Part shown: positions 53,841-64,000 of the stretch, piece after piece
Numbering within the stretch: the first letter of the stretch is position 1
How the letters are laid out: each line of letters begins with the position of its first letter
Source: Vigna angularis
Lineage: Eukaryota; Streptophyta; Magnoliopsida; Fabales; Fabaceae
NCBI RefSeq assembly: GCF_016808095.1
Contig: NC_068979.1
Span: 14,489,001-14,553,000, forward strand
Reading direction: 5' to 3'
Length of the DNA stretch: 64,000 nt
Program-made: the position numbers and the translations under genes
The notes under the pieces: generated by a model
Seen by the model: only the letters and a program-made list of their open reading frames with translations
What the model was told of the DNA's origin: nothing
The model's database searches: none

Positions 53841-56342
53841 TGTAAGGTCTCGAAAATTTAACCAACCTCCACCTGTCAAATCATGTAATTACTGCCTAAA
53901 AACCCTGTTCAGATTTTTATTAAGAAACGCACCCAAACCCTCACATTCTGAGCACCATTTAATGCACCCTCGCCACACGTGCAGTGCCATTAAAACGCAC
54001 TCACACTCACTCTGCATGCAACTGCAGAGTGTCACTTTGGAACATTCGCAAAAGTTAGTGGAATCCAAGTGGCAGTAGGTGAATGGACGTTCGTCCTACG
54101 TGGGGAGAGAAATTAATTTTCTGAAAAACACTCTTCCCACTCTTCTGCATGCTTCGTCTTCTTCCCCAAACTCTTGATTTCCAAATTCTCTACCTTCTCT
54201 CTAGAACCTCCATCTTCTCTCTACCATAACTCACTTTCTTCTTCTTCGATCCAATTTCAGAGGCCGTAGCAGTAATCCAGACGTCCTAAGCTTTCCGTCA
54301 AACCGAACAAGTTCAAGTTTTGAATCTGGTAAGTTCGTCCCTTAGTTGTTCATTATTAGGTTTCATGCAAAACCAAATCTGGTTACATGCATTCTCTTTA
54401 TCTGAATCAAATTTTGATTCTGGAAATGGTTTTTAGTTCGCAAGAGTTGAGTGGTCTGAGGATAGAAGTGATAGTTGGGCGAATTCAGAATTTCACGTTA
54501 GGACGTGCGTTCACTACTGATCCAGGTAAGGGAAGCTTATTAAGTTTAATTCATGTGTATTTGTTGTGCTGTATGACGTATGTGAATTTATGAAGTATGA
54601 AATCTGTATTATTGATTTTTGGTGTATGATCTGGATGATGAGATGATATATGAAATTTATGAAATGTGCTATGATATGAGTAGTTAAAGGCATGAAGGTT
54701 TATACTGAAAAAAATGAGTTTACTGTAAATGAGATATTGAATATGAAATGATCTAATAATGAACGTTCGTTATCGAACGGTCTTTGACCGTTCGGTATTT
54801 AGTACTTTCCTTGAAAACAGAATTCTTTCATTTGGAAAGAATACTGAGTTAGGACGAACGCCCTCTTATATTAGTCTTACGTTTGAGCGTTCGGCCAAAC
54901 GTAGGTGCTTTGAGTGTTATGTGAGAAATTGAGAAGCTTGGAAAAATACAACTTTATATACTAAGTCATTCCTAAATAATTCTCTTCCCTATGATTACCT
55001 TATAAATTTCTAATTCTATTAATATTCCGCATCAGCAATGGGTCTCGACCCAAAGCGTTCGTTATGAGTGGCGCTCGGTCTTATACCGAACGCTCGTCCT
55101 TACACTTGATTACCAAACGTACGAAAATAGCGTTCGTCCAAACAGTTAATAAATATCTATTACTGCGTTCGTCATTGACTGGCGGTTAGTATCTTTTATA
55201 AATTCGTATCCGGTATCAACATCTAAAAGCCTTGCGATGTCTTTATTCATTTGGATTCGATCTAAAGTTCTTGAATTTAAATTATTCCAAGTATCATTTG
55301 AATCGTTCTAGAATCAGTTCATTTAACTGATTCAAGTGGTCATGACGTCCGTCCTTGGAAAGACGTTCGTTTTCTTTCTTTCAGAAACGAGTATTTCTCT
55401 GTATCATGATAACGGTCGTCCTCATTATGAAGGGGGCTGAACGCTCGTCTTTTTATGAAACTAAAATGGAATAGGAAAATGATGACAAGTTGGAAAGTTA
55501 TTGAGAATGAACAGTATTTGAGGTGGAACTAGGATTGTGGAATTTGGACGAGCGTTCCGTGGAGGAACGACTCTTGTATTGAATATTGAGAATTGTATAA
55601 TAGTATGACTATGGTAAAGCTACTGATGGCAGTTCATCCTGATGTTCCGTGAGTGCTCGTCCTCACATAGAGGAGGGCAGGTCATGTGTGGGAACGGCAG
55701 GAGGTCCTAGTCCTTTTGAGTACTTTGGACTGATAGGGCTAACCTCAGGTGGCAGCTGATGGATATTTCCAGTTACTACATCACCTGTGTGCAAGAACGC
55801 TTGTAGATACATAGAATCACACAGTCCGGACGGTCTGTCTTATGAGAGTTTGAACTGATTATATGTGTTGTAATATTTTTATGAATGTTAATATGTTATT
55901 TGTATGAATGACTTGTGAATTAAATTCAATAAGCTTACCCTGTGTTCTTTCCTTGTGTTGTCGTTTGTACCTGTACGTCCGTCTTGTCTATGCAATGATC
56001 ATTCGTGTGCATGTGAGCAGACGGAGAGGCGTTGCTTGAAGAAACACCGGAAGAAGAAAATTTGGAGGACGCCAATCTGGTCGAAGTAGAGGTTAAAGCC
56101 GAGCCCTAGAGCGCTCGTTAAGTTTTAGTCTTTAGTAGTGCTGTTTAGCTTTTTGGACGTTCGGTTAAAGTTTGTAAAACCGTTCGTCTTTAAACTTTGA
56201 AATACTGCTGTATGGTATTTTATCTCTGTACTTAAGCACGTTCAGTTTTTGGAAGATTATTATTAGTGTAAGACTGCATGTTTTAACTGTTAATTGTAAT
56301 TAATTCTAAATTATGGTTATTACTGTATTTTGGGATGTTACA
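53841..56342 (+). mobile_element. 5' LTR of the chromovirus
   Basis: 2502 bp, TGTAAGGTCTCG...GGGATGTTACA. Rich in CpG-containing variants of ACGTTCGTCC (for example 54088, 54760, 55130, 55363, 56155). A splice-donor-like CTGGTAAGTTCG is at about 54328 and CCAGGTAAGGG at about 54521. Ends 4 bp before the PBS. Confidence 0.95.
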
Positions 56343-56346
56343 TTAG

Positions 56347-56358
56347 TGGTATCAGAGC
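56347..56358 (+). other. Primer binding site, initiator tRNA-Met
   Basis: TGGTATCAGAGC, the classic plant initiator-Met complement used by most chromoviruses and many Copia elements. Confidence 0.93.
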
Positions 56359-56496
56359 AGTTTTGTTCTCTTAAAGGTCACTGTAGGTTATGAGTGCACT
56401 GTGTTTTTGTTGTGTGCTTAATATGTGTTTAAATGAGTTATTTTCTCAACTCTTTGAACATGACTAACGTTCGTTTTCTCTGTGTCCAGAGAACAA

Positions 56497-59400
56497 ATGG
56501 CACCTAGACTCCCTCCTTCACCTCAACCTAACGAGCCTGATACGTTCAACAGCACTAGGTTGTTGGAGACAGTAATTGATAGACTGCAGCAACAGAATAC
56601 TACATTAATGGAGCAGAACGCCACTCTGATGCAGCAGAATCAGAACGCCATGCAGAGTTTGGAGGCCTCTCGAGCCAACTCTGGAACGACTCAGCGACAG
56701 TTAATGGAAATTCTTGCTGCTACCAGGGGCGCGTCAGGAGCGTCCTCTTCCAACGCTGCCCAGCCTGCTGCTGAATGGAGCTTGGAGAGTTTCCTCCAAC
56801 ATCATCCGGCCAAGTTCAGTGGAAAATGTCTTCCGGATGAAGCGGATCAGTGGTTAAGAGATATGGAGCGGATCTACGAAGCTAAGAGGTGTCCGGATGA
56901 CAACCGGTTAGCCTTTACTGAATACTTGTTGACTGGTGAAGCAAGTCACTGGTGGGCGAGCATGAAAGCCATCTTGACGGACGCTCATAGTCCCACTAAT
57001 TGGACGGTTTTCAGAGCTAAATTTTATGAAGAGTATTTCCCGGACAGCGTACGTTTTGCTAAGGAGGTTGAGTTTCTACAGTTGGTACAAGGGGGAACGT
57101 CCGTCTCGGAGTATACTAATAAATTCAAGCATCTGGTCTGTTTTAACACCATGGCTACAAGTGAAGAATGGCAATGCAGGAAGTTTGAGAACGGATTGAG
57201 GAGCGACTTGAAGGTATTAATATCCAGCTTGTGCATTAGATCATTCCCTGCTATGGTTGAGAGGGCTAAAGTGTTAGAGAAGAACGTGGCTGAGGCCGAG
57301 CAACAGAAGAAACAACAGTTGAGCAGGGGGTCGGTTTTATCAAGAAATACCTCTACTGTGAGAAGACCCCCGTACGCTCGTCCAACCCAATCCTCTGGTG
57401 GATCCCAAGCCTTGGCTACTGTCGGCCAATCTGGACAGCAAAGGAGTTTGACCTGTTTTCAGTGTGGAGGACCGCACTATAGGTGGGCCTGTCCTCAACT
57501 GACTGGGGGAAAATACTGCAACAAATGCAGAAGAAGCGGACACTTGGATCATGAGTGTAACATGGGAGGCCGTGCGGCAGCAAGGCCGCCGAACGCTGGA
57601 AGAACACAACAAGGGAGAGGTGGATGTGCGCAGGCAGTAGGGAGAGTGTATGTTATCACGGGTGCTGAAGCTGCTAGTTCAGGTACACTCATCATCAGTA
57701 CTTGTTTGCTGTTTGGAAAACCTTGCTGCGTATTGTATGATTCGGGGGCAACTCATTCCTTCATCTCGAAGGCGTGCGTTGAAAAGCTGGGGTTAGTGGA
57801 GAGTGAATTACAGTTCGACTTGGTGGTGTCAACCCCAGCGGCTGGTGGGATTAGAACATCTACGGGTTGCTTTAGATGTCCTATAGAAGTTGAGGGGTGT
57901 AGATTCAAAGTTAACCTCATCTACTTACCTCTTCAAGGTCTAGAGGTAATTTTGGGGATGGATTGGTTGGCTACCAATCGCATTCTCATAGACTGTGGTA
58001 AGAAGGAGTTAGTCTTTCCTGATGAAGAAGAAGAGGAATTGTCAGTGACGCTCGGTCAGCTGAAGGAAGATATCGTAGAGGGCGCCTACTGTTTTCTGAT
58101 AATGACGCATTCAGATGAAGGATTTGAAGGAGTGAAGTGGGGACGATCGTCGCAAAATGAGTCGAATGGAGGACGATCGGTAATTGAAGAATTTCCTGAA
58201 GTCTTTCCAGACGAGATACCTGGACTGCCTCCTATTCGTGAGGTTGAATTTACGATCGACCTGGTGACGACAGCAGCGCCAATATCGGTTCAACCTTATA
58301 GAATGTCGCCTGCGGAGTTGGTTGAGCTCAAGAAGCAGATTGAAGAATTGATGGACAAGCAGTTCATCAGGCCGAGCGTATCGCCTTGGGGAGCGCCTGT
58401 GTTGTTAGTAAAGAAGAAGGATGGCAGCTCCAGACTTTGCATTGACTACCGGCAGCTTAATAAGCTTACCATCAAGAACAAGTATCCACTTCCTCGGATT
58501 GACGACCTACTGGATCAGTTGCAGGGAGCGACCGTATTTTCAAAGATTGACTTACGCTCGGGCTATCATCAAATTCGGGTGAAGGAAGGGGACATTCAGA
58601 AGACGGCCTTTAGGTCTCGTTATGGGCATTATGAGTATGTGGTAATGTCGTTCGGGGTGACGAACGCGCCAGCAATCTTCATGGACTACATGAACCGGAT
58701 ATTTTGACCATACCTGGACAAGTTCGTAGTCGTCTTCATTGATGATATCCTGATTTACTCCAAGAGCCATGAAGATTATGAGGAACACTTGCGGGTTGTG
58801 CTTGGCGTGTTGAAGGAGAAGGAACTGTACGCCAAGTTATCAAAGTGTGAATTTTTGATGAAGAGCGTGCAGTTCTTGGGACATGTTGTGTCAGCCGAAG
58901 GAATCACTGTGGACCCGGCAAAAGTACGAGCGGTTTTGGAGTGGGCGAGTCCGCGTTCGGTCACAGAAGTGCGGAGCTTCGTTGGTCTTGCAGGCTACTA
59001 TAGGCGTTTTATCGAAGGTTTTTCTAAGATAGTAGCACCACTGACACAGCTCACGCGCAAGGATCACCCGTTCGCTTGGACCGATCGGTGTGAAGAGAGT
59101 TTTCAAGAGCTTAAGCGGAAGTTGACGAGCGCTCCGGTTTTAGTGATTCCAGACACTGCCAAACCATTTGAAGTCTACTGTGATGCCTCTCATCAAGGTT
59201 TGGGCTGTGTACTGATGCATGCAAGAGAGACGAGCAGTGGCGTACGCTTCTCGACAACTGAAGATTCACGAGAGGAACTATCCGACACACGACCTGGAGC
59301 TGGCAGCGGTCGTCTTTGCTCTGAAGATTTGGAGACATCATCTGTACGGAGCCACCTTTCAGGTTTTCAGCGACCACAAGAGTCTCAAGTACCTCTTCGA

Positions 59401-61078
59401 TCAAAAGGAGTTGAACATGAGGCAGAGGAGGTGGCTTGAGTTTCTAAAGGATTATGAGTTCGAGTTACTCTACCATCCGGGGAAGGCTAATGTAGTGGCG
59501 GACGCCCTAAGCAGGAAATCGGTTCATGTTTCAGTTATGATGGTGAGAGAACTCAATCTGGTGGAGAGCTTTAGAGACTTAAGGTTGCAGTTCGAATTGG
59601 AGCCGAACAGTATCGAATGTTGCAACCTTAGGATAGCAAGTAACGTGTTTGACCGTATCAGAATGAAGCAATTAGAGGATGAAGAATTAGTGAAGATAAG
59701 AGGCGCGCTCGGTACAGATCAAGCAAAGGAGTTTAACGTTGGACCGGACTGCCTATTACGTTATATGGGTAGGACGTGCGTTCCTAACGACGGCGAGCTG
59801 AAGAGAATCATCCTGGAGGAAGGACATCATAGCCGTCTTAGCATGCACCCCGGCATGACTAAGATGTATCAAGACCTTAGGAAGACGTTTTGGTGGCCTG
59901 GAATGAAGAGTGATGTCGCTCGCTTCGTGGCGTCATGCTTAACTTGTCAGCGAGCGAAGGCTGAACACCAAAGACCAGGCGGTTTGTTGCAGCAGCTGGA
60001 GATTCCACAGTGGAAGTGGGACAGCATCTCCATGGATTTCGTGACCCACCTACCACGTACAGTCAGAAACCATGACTCAATTTGGGTGATCGTGGATAGG
60101 TTAACAAAAAGCGCCCACTTCCTGGCAGTTAACTTGAAGATATCAATGACCAACTTGGCAAAGCTTTACATCCGAGAGATCGTTCGTCTACATGGAGTGC
60201 CTTCAAGCATAATTTCTGACCGAGACACGAGGTTCACATCTCGGTTTTGGCAATCTCTGCAAGGTGAATTGGGAAGCAAGTTACAAATGAGTTCAGCGTA
60301 TCATCCTCAGACGGACGGCCAATCTGAGAGGACCATCCAAACGCTCGAGGACTTACTGAGGACGTGCGTCCTAGATCACATGGGCGTTTGGGATGAGATA
60401 CTGCCGTTAGTAGAGTTCACCTACAACAACAGCTTCCAGTCCAGCATTGGAATGGCTCCCTTCGAAGCTCTTTATGGACGTAAGTGTCGCACGCCACTTT
60501 GCTGGTTTCAAGAAGGAGAGAACGTATTGACTGGACCCGAACTCATACAACAAACGACGGAAAAGGTGAAGTTAATTCAAGAGAGACTGAAGACGTCAAG
60601 GAGCAGGCAGAAGTCCTATGCAGATAAGAGAAGGAGACCGTTAGAGTTTCAAACTGGCGATCACGTATTCCTTAGGCTTAATCCAACCACAGGAGTCGGC
60701 AGAGCTATGCGACCAAAGAAGTTATCCCCGAAGTTCGTCGGACCCTATCAAATACTAAGGAAGATCGGCCCAGTAGCGTACGAGCTAGCCTTGCCTCCTC
60801 AATTGTCCAATCTTCATCAGGTATTTCACGTTTCCCAACTCCGGAAATACATAGCTGATCCCTCGCACATATTGGAGCTCGAGGACGTTCGTCTTCGTCA
60901 AGACCGAACGTTCGAAATGAAGCCAGTTCGTGTTGAAGACGTCCGTACTAAGTATTATAAGGGAAAAGTCGTTCGTTTAGTGAAGATGGTATGGGATGAA
61001 AAGACGGGCGACACTACCTGGGAAATAGAGGACGCCATGAAGGACTTGTACCCTCACCTATTTCCTGGTAAGCTTTAA
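56497..61078 (+). pseudogene. Chromovirus gag-pol, broken by one stop and one frameshift
   Basis: The start is the ATG at 56497 (MAPRLPPSP). GAG core at residues ~95-260 ([37 protein letters not shown]); two zinc knuckles near 325-360 ([27 protein letters not shown]); PR active site [12 protein letters not shown] near 414; RT from ~600 with [20 protein letters not shown] and the catalytic FIDD at 58737. TGA at 58705-58707 interrupts RT just before FIDD; the context fits CGA-to-TGA. RNase H starts near 59170 ([12 protein letters not shown]) and is hit by an ATGC duplication (59215-59222) that shifts frame. The second frame runs to TAA at 61078 with RNase H end, integrase HHCC (59827-59950), D-D-E residues near 60033, 60217 and 60325, the GPY module near 60740 and a C-terminal chromodomain-like part (about 60930-61066). 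Chromodomains direct integration to marked chromatin. Confidence 0.93.
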
Positions 61079-61101
61079 ATTTTCGAGGACGAAAATTTTT
61101 T

Positions 61102-61116
61102 TTTAGTTAGGGAGAA
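61102..61116 (+). other. Polypurine tract of the chromovirus
   Basis: AGTTAGGGAGAA-type purine run directly before the 3' LTR, preceded by a T9 run and GACGAAAA. It primes plus-strand DNA synthesis. The stretch from the gag-pol stop to here is only about 40 nt. Confidence 0.75.
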
Positions 61117-63572
61117 TGTAAGGTCTCGAAAATTTAACCAACCTCCACCTGTCAAATCATGTAATTACTGCCTAAAAACCCTGTTCAGATTTTTATTAAG
61201 AAACGCACCCAAACCCTCACATTCTGAGCACCATTTAATGCACCCTCGCCACACGTGCAGTGCCATTAAAACGCACTCACACTCACTCTGCATGCAACTG
61301 CCAAGTGTCACCTTGGAACATTCGAAAACGTTAGTGGAATCCAAGTGGCAGCAGGTGAATGGACGTTCGTCCTACGTGGGGAGAGAAATTAATTTTCTGA
61401 AAAACACTCTTCCCACTCTTTTGCATGCTTCGTCTTCTTCCCCAAACTCTTGATTTCCAAATTCTCTACCTTCTCTCTAGAACCTCCATCTTCTCTCTAC
61501 CATAACTCACTTTCTTCTTCTCCGATCCAATTTCAGAGGCCGTAGCAGTAATCCAGACGTCCTAAGCTTTCCGTCTAGTTGTTCATTATTAGGTTTCATG
61601 CAAAACCAAATCTGGTTACATGCATTCTCTTTATCTGAATCAAATTTTGATTCTGGAAATGGTTTTTAGTTCGCAAGAGTTGAGTGGTCTGAGGATAGAA
61701 GTGATAGTTGGGCGAATTCAGAATTTCACGTTAGGACGTGCGTTCACTACCGATCCAGGTAAGGGAAGCTTATTAAGTTTAATTCATGTGTATTTGTTGT
61801 GTTGTATGACGTATGTGAATTTATGAAGTATGAAATCTGTATTATTGATTTTTGGTGTATGATCTGGATGATGAGATGATATATGAAATTTATGAAATGT
61901 GCTATGATATGAGTAGTTAAATGCATGAAGGTTTATACTGAAAAAAATGAGTTTACTGTAAATGAGATATTGAATATGAAATGATCTAATAATGAACGTT
62001 CGTTATCGAACGGTCTTTGACCGTTCGGTATTTAGTACTTTCCTTGAAAACAGAATTCTTTCATTTGGAAAGAATACTGAGTTAGGACGAACGCCCTCTT
62101 ATATAAGTCTTACGTTTGAGCGTTCGGCCAAACGTAGGTGCTCTCAGTGTTATGTGAGAAATTGAGAAGCTTGGAAAAATACAACTTTATATACTTAGTC
62201 ATTCCTAAATAATTCTCTTCCCTATGATTACCTTATAAATTTCTAATTCTATTAATATTCCGCATCAGCGATGGGTCTCGACCCAAAGCGTTCGTTATGA
62301 GTGGCGCTCGGTCTTATACCGAACGCTCGTTCTTACACTTGATTACCAAACGTATGAAAATAGCGTTCGTCCAAACAGTTAATAAATATCTATTACCGCG
62401 TTCGTCATTGACTGGCGGTTAGTATCTTTTATAAATTCGTATCCGGTATCAACATCTAAAAGCCTTGCGATGTCTTTATTCATTTGGATTCGATCTAAAG
62501 TTCTTGAATTTAAATTATTCCAAGTATCATTTGAATCGTTCTAGAATCAGTTCATTTAACTGATTCAAGTGGTCATGGCGTCCGTCCTTGGAAAGACGTT
62601 CGTTTTCTTTCTTTCAGAAACGAGTATTTCTCTGTATCATGATAACGTTCGTCCTCATTATGAAAGGGGCTGAACGCTCGTCTTTTTATGAAACTAAAAT
62701 GGAATAGGAAAATGATGACAAGTTGGAAAGTTATTGAGAATGAACAGTATTTGAGGTGGAACTAGGATTGTGGAATTTGGACGAGCGTTCCGTGGAGGAA
62801 CGACTCGTGTATTGAATATTGAGAATTGTATAGTATGACTATGGTAAAGCTACTGATGGCAGTTCATCCTGATGTTCCGTGAGTGCTCGTCCTCACATAG
62901 AGGAGGGTAGGTCATGTGTGGGAACGGCAGGAGGTCCTAGTCCTTTTGAGTACTTTGGACTGATAGGGCTAACCTCAGGTGGCAGCTGATGGACGTTTCC
63001 AGTTACTACATCACCTGGGTGCAAGAACGCCTGTAGATACATAGAATCATACAGTCCGGACGGTCTGTCTTATGAGAGTTTGAACTGATTATATGTGTTG
63101 TAATATTTTTATGAATGTTAATATGTTATTTGTATGAATGACTTGTGAATTAAATTAAATAAGCTTACCCTGTGTTCTTTCCTTGTGTTGTCGTTTGTAC
63201 CTGTACGTCCGTCTTGTCTATGCAATGATCATCCGTGTGGATGTGAGCAGACGGAGAGGCGTTGCTTGAAGAAACACTGGAAGAAGAAAATTTGGAGGAC
63301 GCCAATCTGGTCGAAGTAGAGGTTAAAGCCGAGCCCTAGAGCGCTCGTTAAGTTTTAGTCTTTAGTAGTGTTGTTTAGCTTTTTGGACGTTCGGTTAAAG
63401 TTTGTAAAACCGTTCGTCTTTAAACTTTGAAATACTGCTGTATGGTATTTTATCTCTGTACTTAAGTACGTTCGGTTTTTGGAAGATTATTATTAGTGTA
63501 AGACTGCATGTTTTAACTGTTAATTGTAATTAATTCTAAATTATGGTTATTACTGTATTTTGGGATTTTACA
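61117..63572 (+). mobile_element. 3' LTR of the chromovirus
   Basis: 2456 bp. Compared with the 5' LTR it lacks about 43 bp (5' LTR position ~54298-54340, removing the first splice-donor-like site) and 3 bp near 62830, plus scattered substitutions. Ends GGGATTTTACA, followed by ATATG. Confidence 0.95.
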
Positions 63573-63747
63573 ATATGCATGAAAACATTATTTTAATCTT
63601 ATAAAATTCCACGAAAAAATGAAAGACAATAAGTAAAAATAATGAAAAATAAGAAATCAAATAATGGTATAAGTACTCATGCGATCATCCGCATCAGCCT
63701 AGTACTTAATAGTCTTGATCTAAAAATTAAATAATGGTATAAGTACT
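63573..63747. other. Flank between the chromovirus and family B LTR
   Basis: Continuation of the host interrupted by the chromovirus. A 19-bp direct repeat of the type AATAATGGTATAAGTACT is at about 63659-63677 and 63729-63747, the second copy abutting the family B LTR. No gene. Confidence 0.6.
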
Positions 63748-64000
63748 TGATAGGCTGTCGTTGAAGCTATCAAATTAATAATACTTTTCAAGTAGTATTT
63801 AAGAAAGTAGATAGGGTTAACGTAACCCTGGGTCGTCTCCCAACGAACACGGAATTGCTTTCGAATATGTGTCTCTTATGAATGTTATGCAATGCTTATG
63901 AATAAAAGTAATGTTTGAAGAGTGTTTAAAGAATAAATAAGAAACTTAAAAACAGTTATGATGAAATAGGCTAATTCAACTGCTTTTCCAAGATAGATTC
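63748..64000 (-). mobile_element. Family B LTR, U5 end, minus strand, cut by window end
   Basis: TGATAGGCTGTCGTTGAAGC onward is the reverse complement of 10010-10270, including ACGAACACGGAATTGC and the TATTCTTTAAACACTC part. The LTR continues beyond the window. Since the U5 end lies to the left, either this is the right-hand 5' LTR of a minus element with its body deleted, or a 3'/solo LTR. Confidence 0.88.

Larger units (their letters stand above)
53841..63572 (+). mobile_element. Tekay/Del-type chromovirus (Ty3/gypsy), full length, 9.7 kb
   Basis: LTRs at 53841-56342 and 61117-63572, a perfect ATATG duplication (53836-53840, 63573-63577), initiator-Met PBS and one gag-pol frame in the order GAG, PR, RT, RNase H, INT, chromodomain. 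The long LTR, the gag type and the C-terminal chromodomain place it in the Tekay (Del) clade. LTRs differ by roughly 1-2% plus a few indels, by eye, so insertion is recent. It carries one nonsense codon and one 4-bp duplication, so this copy cannot make full Pol. Confidence 0.95.

Noticed and set aside
54387..54593. 68-codon frame present in both chromovirus LTRs (54387-54593 and 61620-61826) as a gene
   Set aside because: It is duplicated only because it lies in the LTR, matches no known family and has splice-donor-like sequence inside.
5364..64000. Plus-strand family B at 5364-11667 and minus-strand LTR at 63748 as two ends of one element
   Set aside because: LTRs of one element are direct repeats; these are inverted and 53 kb apart with unrelated layers between.

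Overview
The window is repeat-dense nuclear DNA of a flowering plant, probably pericentromeric or similar heterochromatin. Bacterial signals are absent. What is present is a ~175-bp satellite, layers of Ty3/gypsy LTR retrotransposons, a decayed 18S rDNA piece and captured plant gene fragments. The retrotransposon types make me think of a legume (Vigna/Phaseolus-like), but that is a guess. I see no intact single-copy host gene.

Left part (1-21.5 kb): about 11 kb of one head-to-tail satellite array (roughly 64 monomers) in five blocks. The blocks are separated by insertions: a solo LTR of a tRNA-Asp-primed, Athila-like family (called family A, copy A1); a family B LTR element with two U3 copies in tandem, a nested 733-bp solo LTR and a broken gag; a 5'-truncated family A element (A2); and a 0.7-kb LTR-like fragment. 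At 21.5 kb the satellite decays into unrecognised sequence, followed by a 25-G run, ~1.4 kb of rDNA spacer and the first ~260 nt of an 18S gene.

Middle part (23.6-49.7 kb): a stack of nested family A copies on both strands. Host copy A7 (minus strand) has gag, retropepsin and a separate downstream ORF resembling the 'putative plant transposon protein' (Transposase_32-like) domain. It has been invaded by A8 (plus strand, gag-only), A9 (solo LTR) and A10 (minus strand, full-length gag-only with 5-bp TSD). A8 and A10 have LTRs, PBS, gag and PPT but no protease/RT/integrase, so they fit the TR-GAG type of non-autonomous element. Three copies share an odd 3' module: two GGGAGGCAACCCA motifs flanking four small hairpins whose stems co-vary, then a cluster of CCGCTSAGCGG palindromes and a TATA-containing inverted repeat. 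In A7 that inverted repeat lies ahead of an intron-like segment and the Transposase_32-like ORF.

Right part (49.7-64 kb): a host segment of unknown class carrying gene fragments (one armadillo-repeat-like), split by a family A solo LTR (A11, itself holding an 857-bp solo LTR) and by a 9.7-kb Tekay/Del-type chromovirus. The chromovirus has near-identical LTRs, an initiator-Met PBS and a perfect 5-bp TSD. Its single gag-pol frame carries one nonsense codon and one 4-bp duplication. The window ends inside a second, minus-strand family B LTR.

Insertion order from nesting and TSDs: satellite, A7 and the gene-fragment segment are hosts; A5, A8-A11 are later; H and the solo LTR inside family B are later than their hosts; the chromovirus is among the youngest because its LTRs differ by only about 1-2% by eye.
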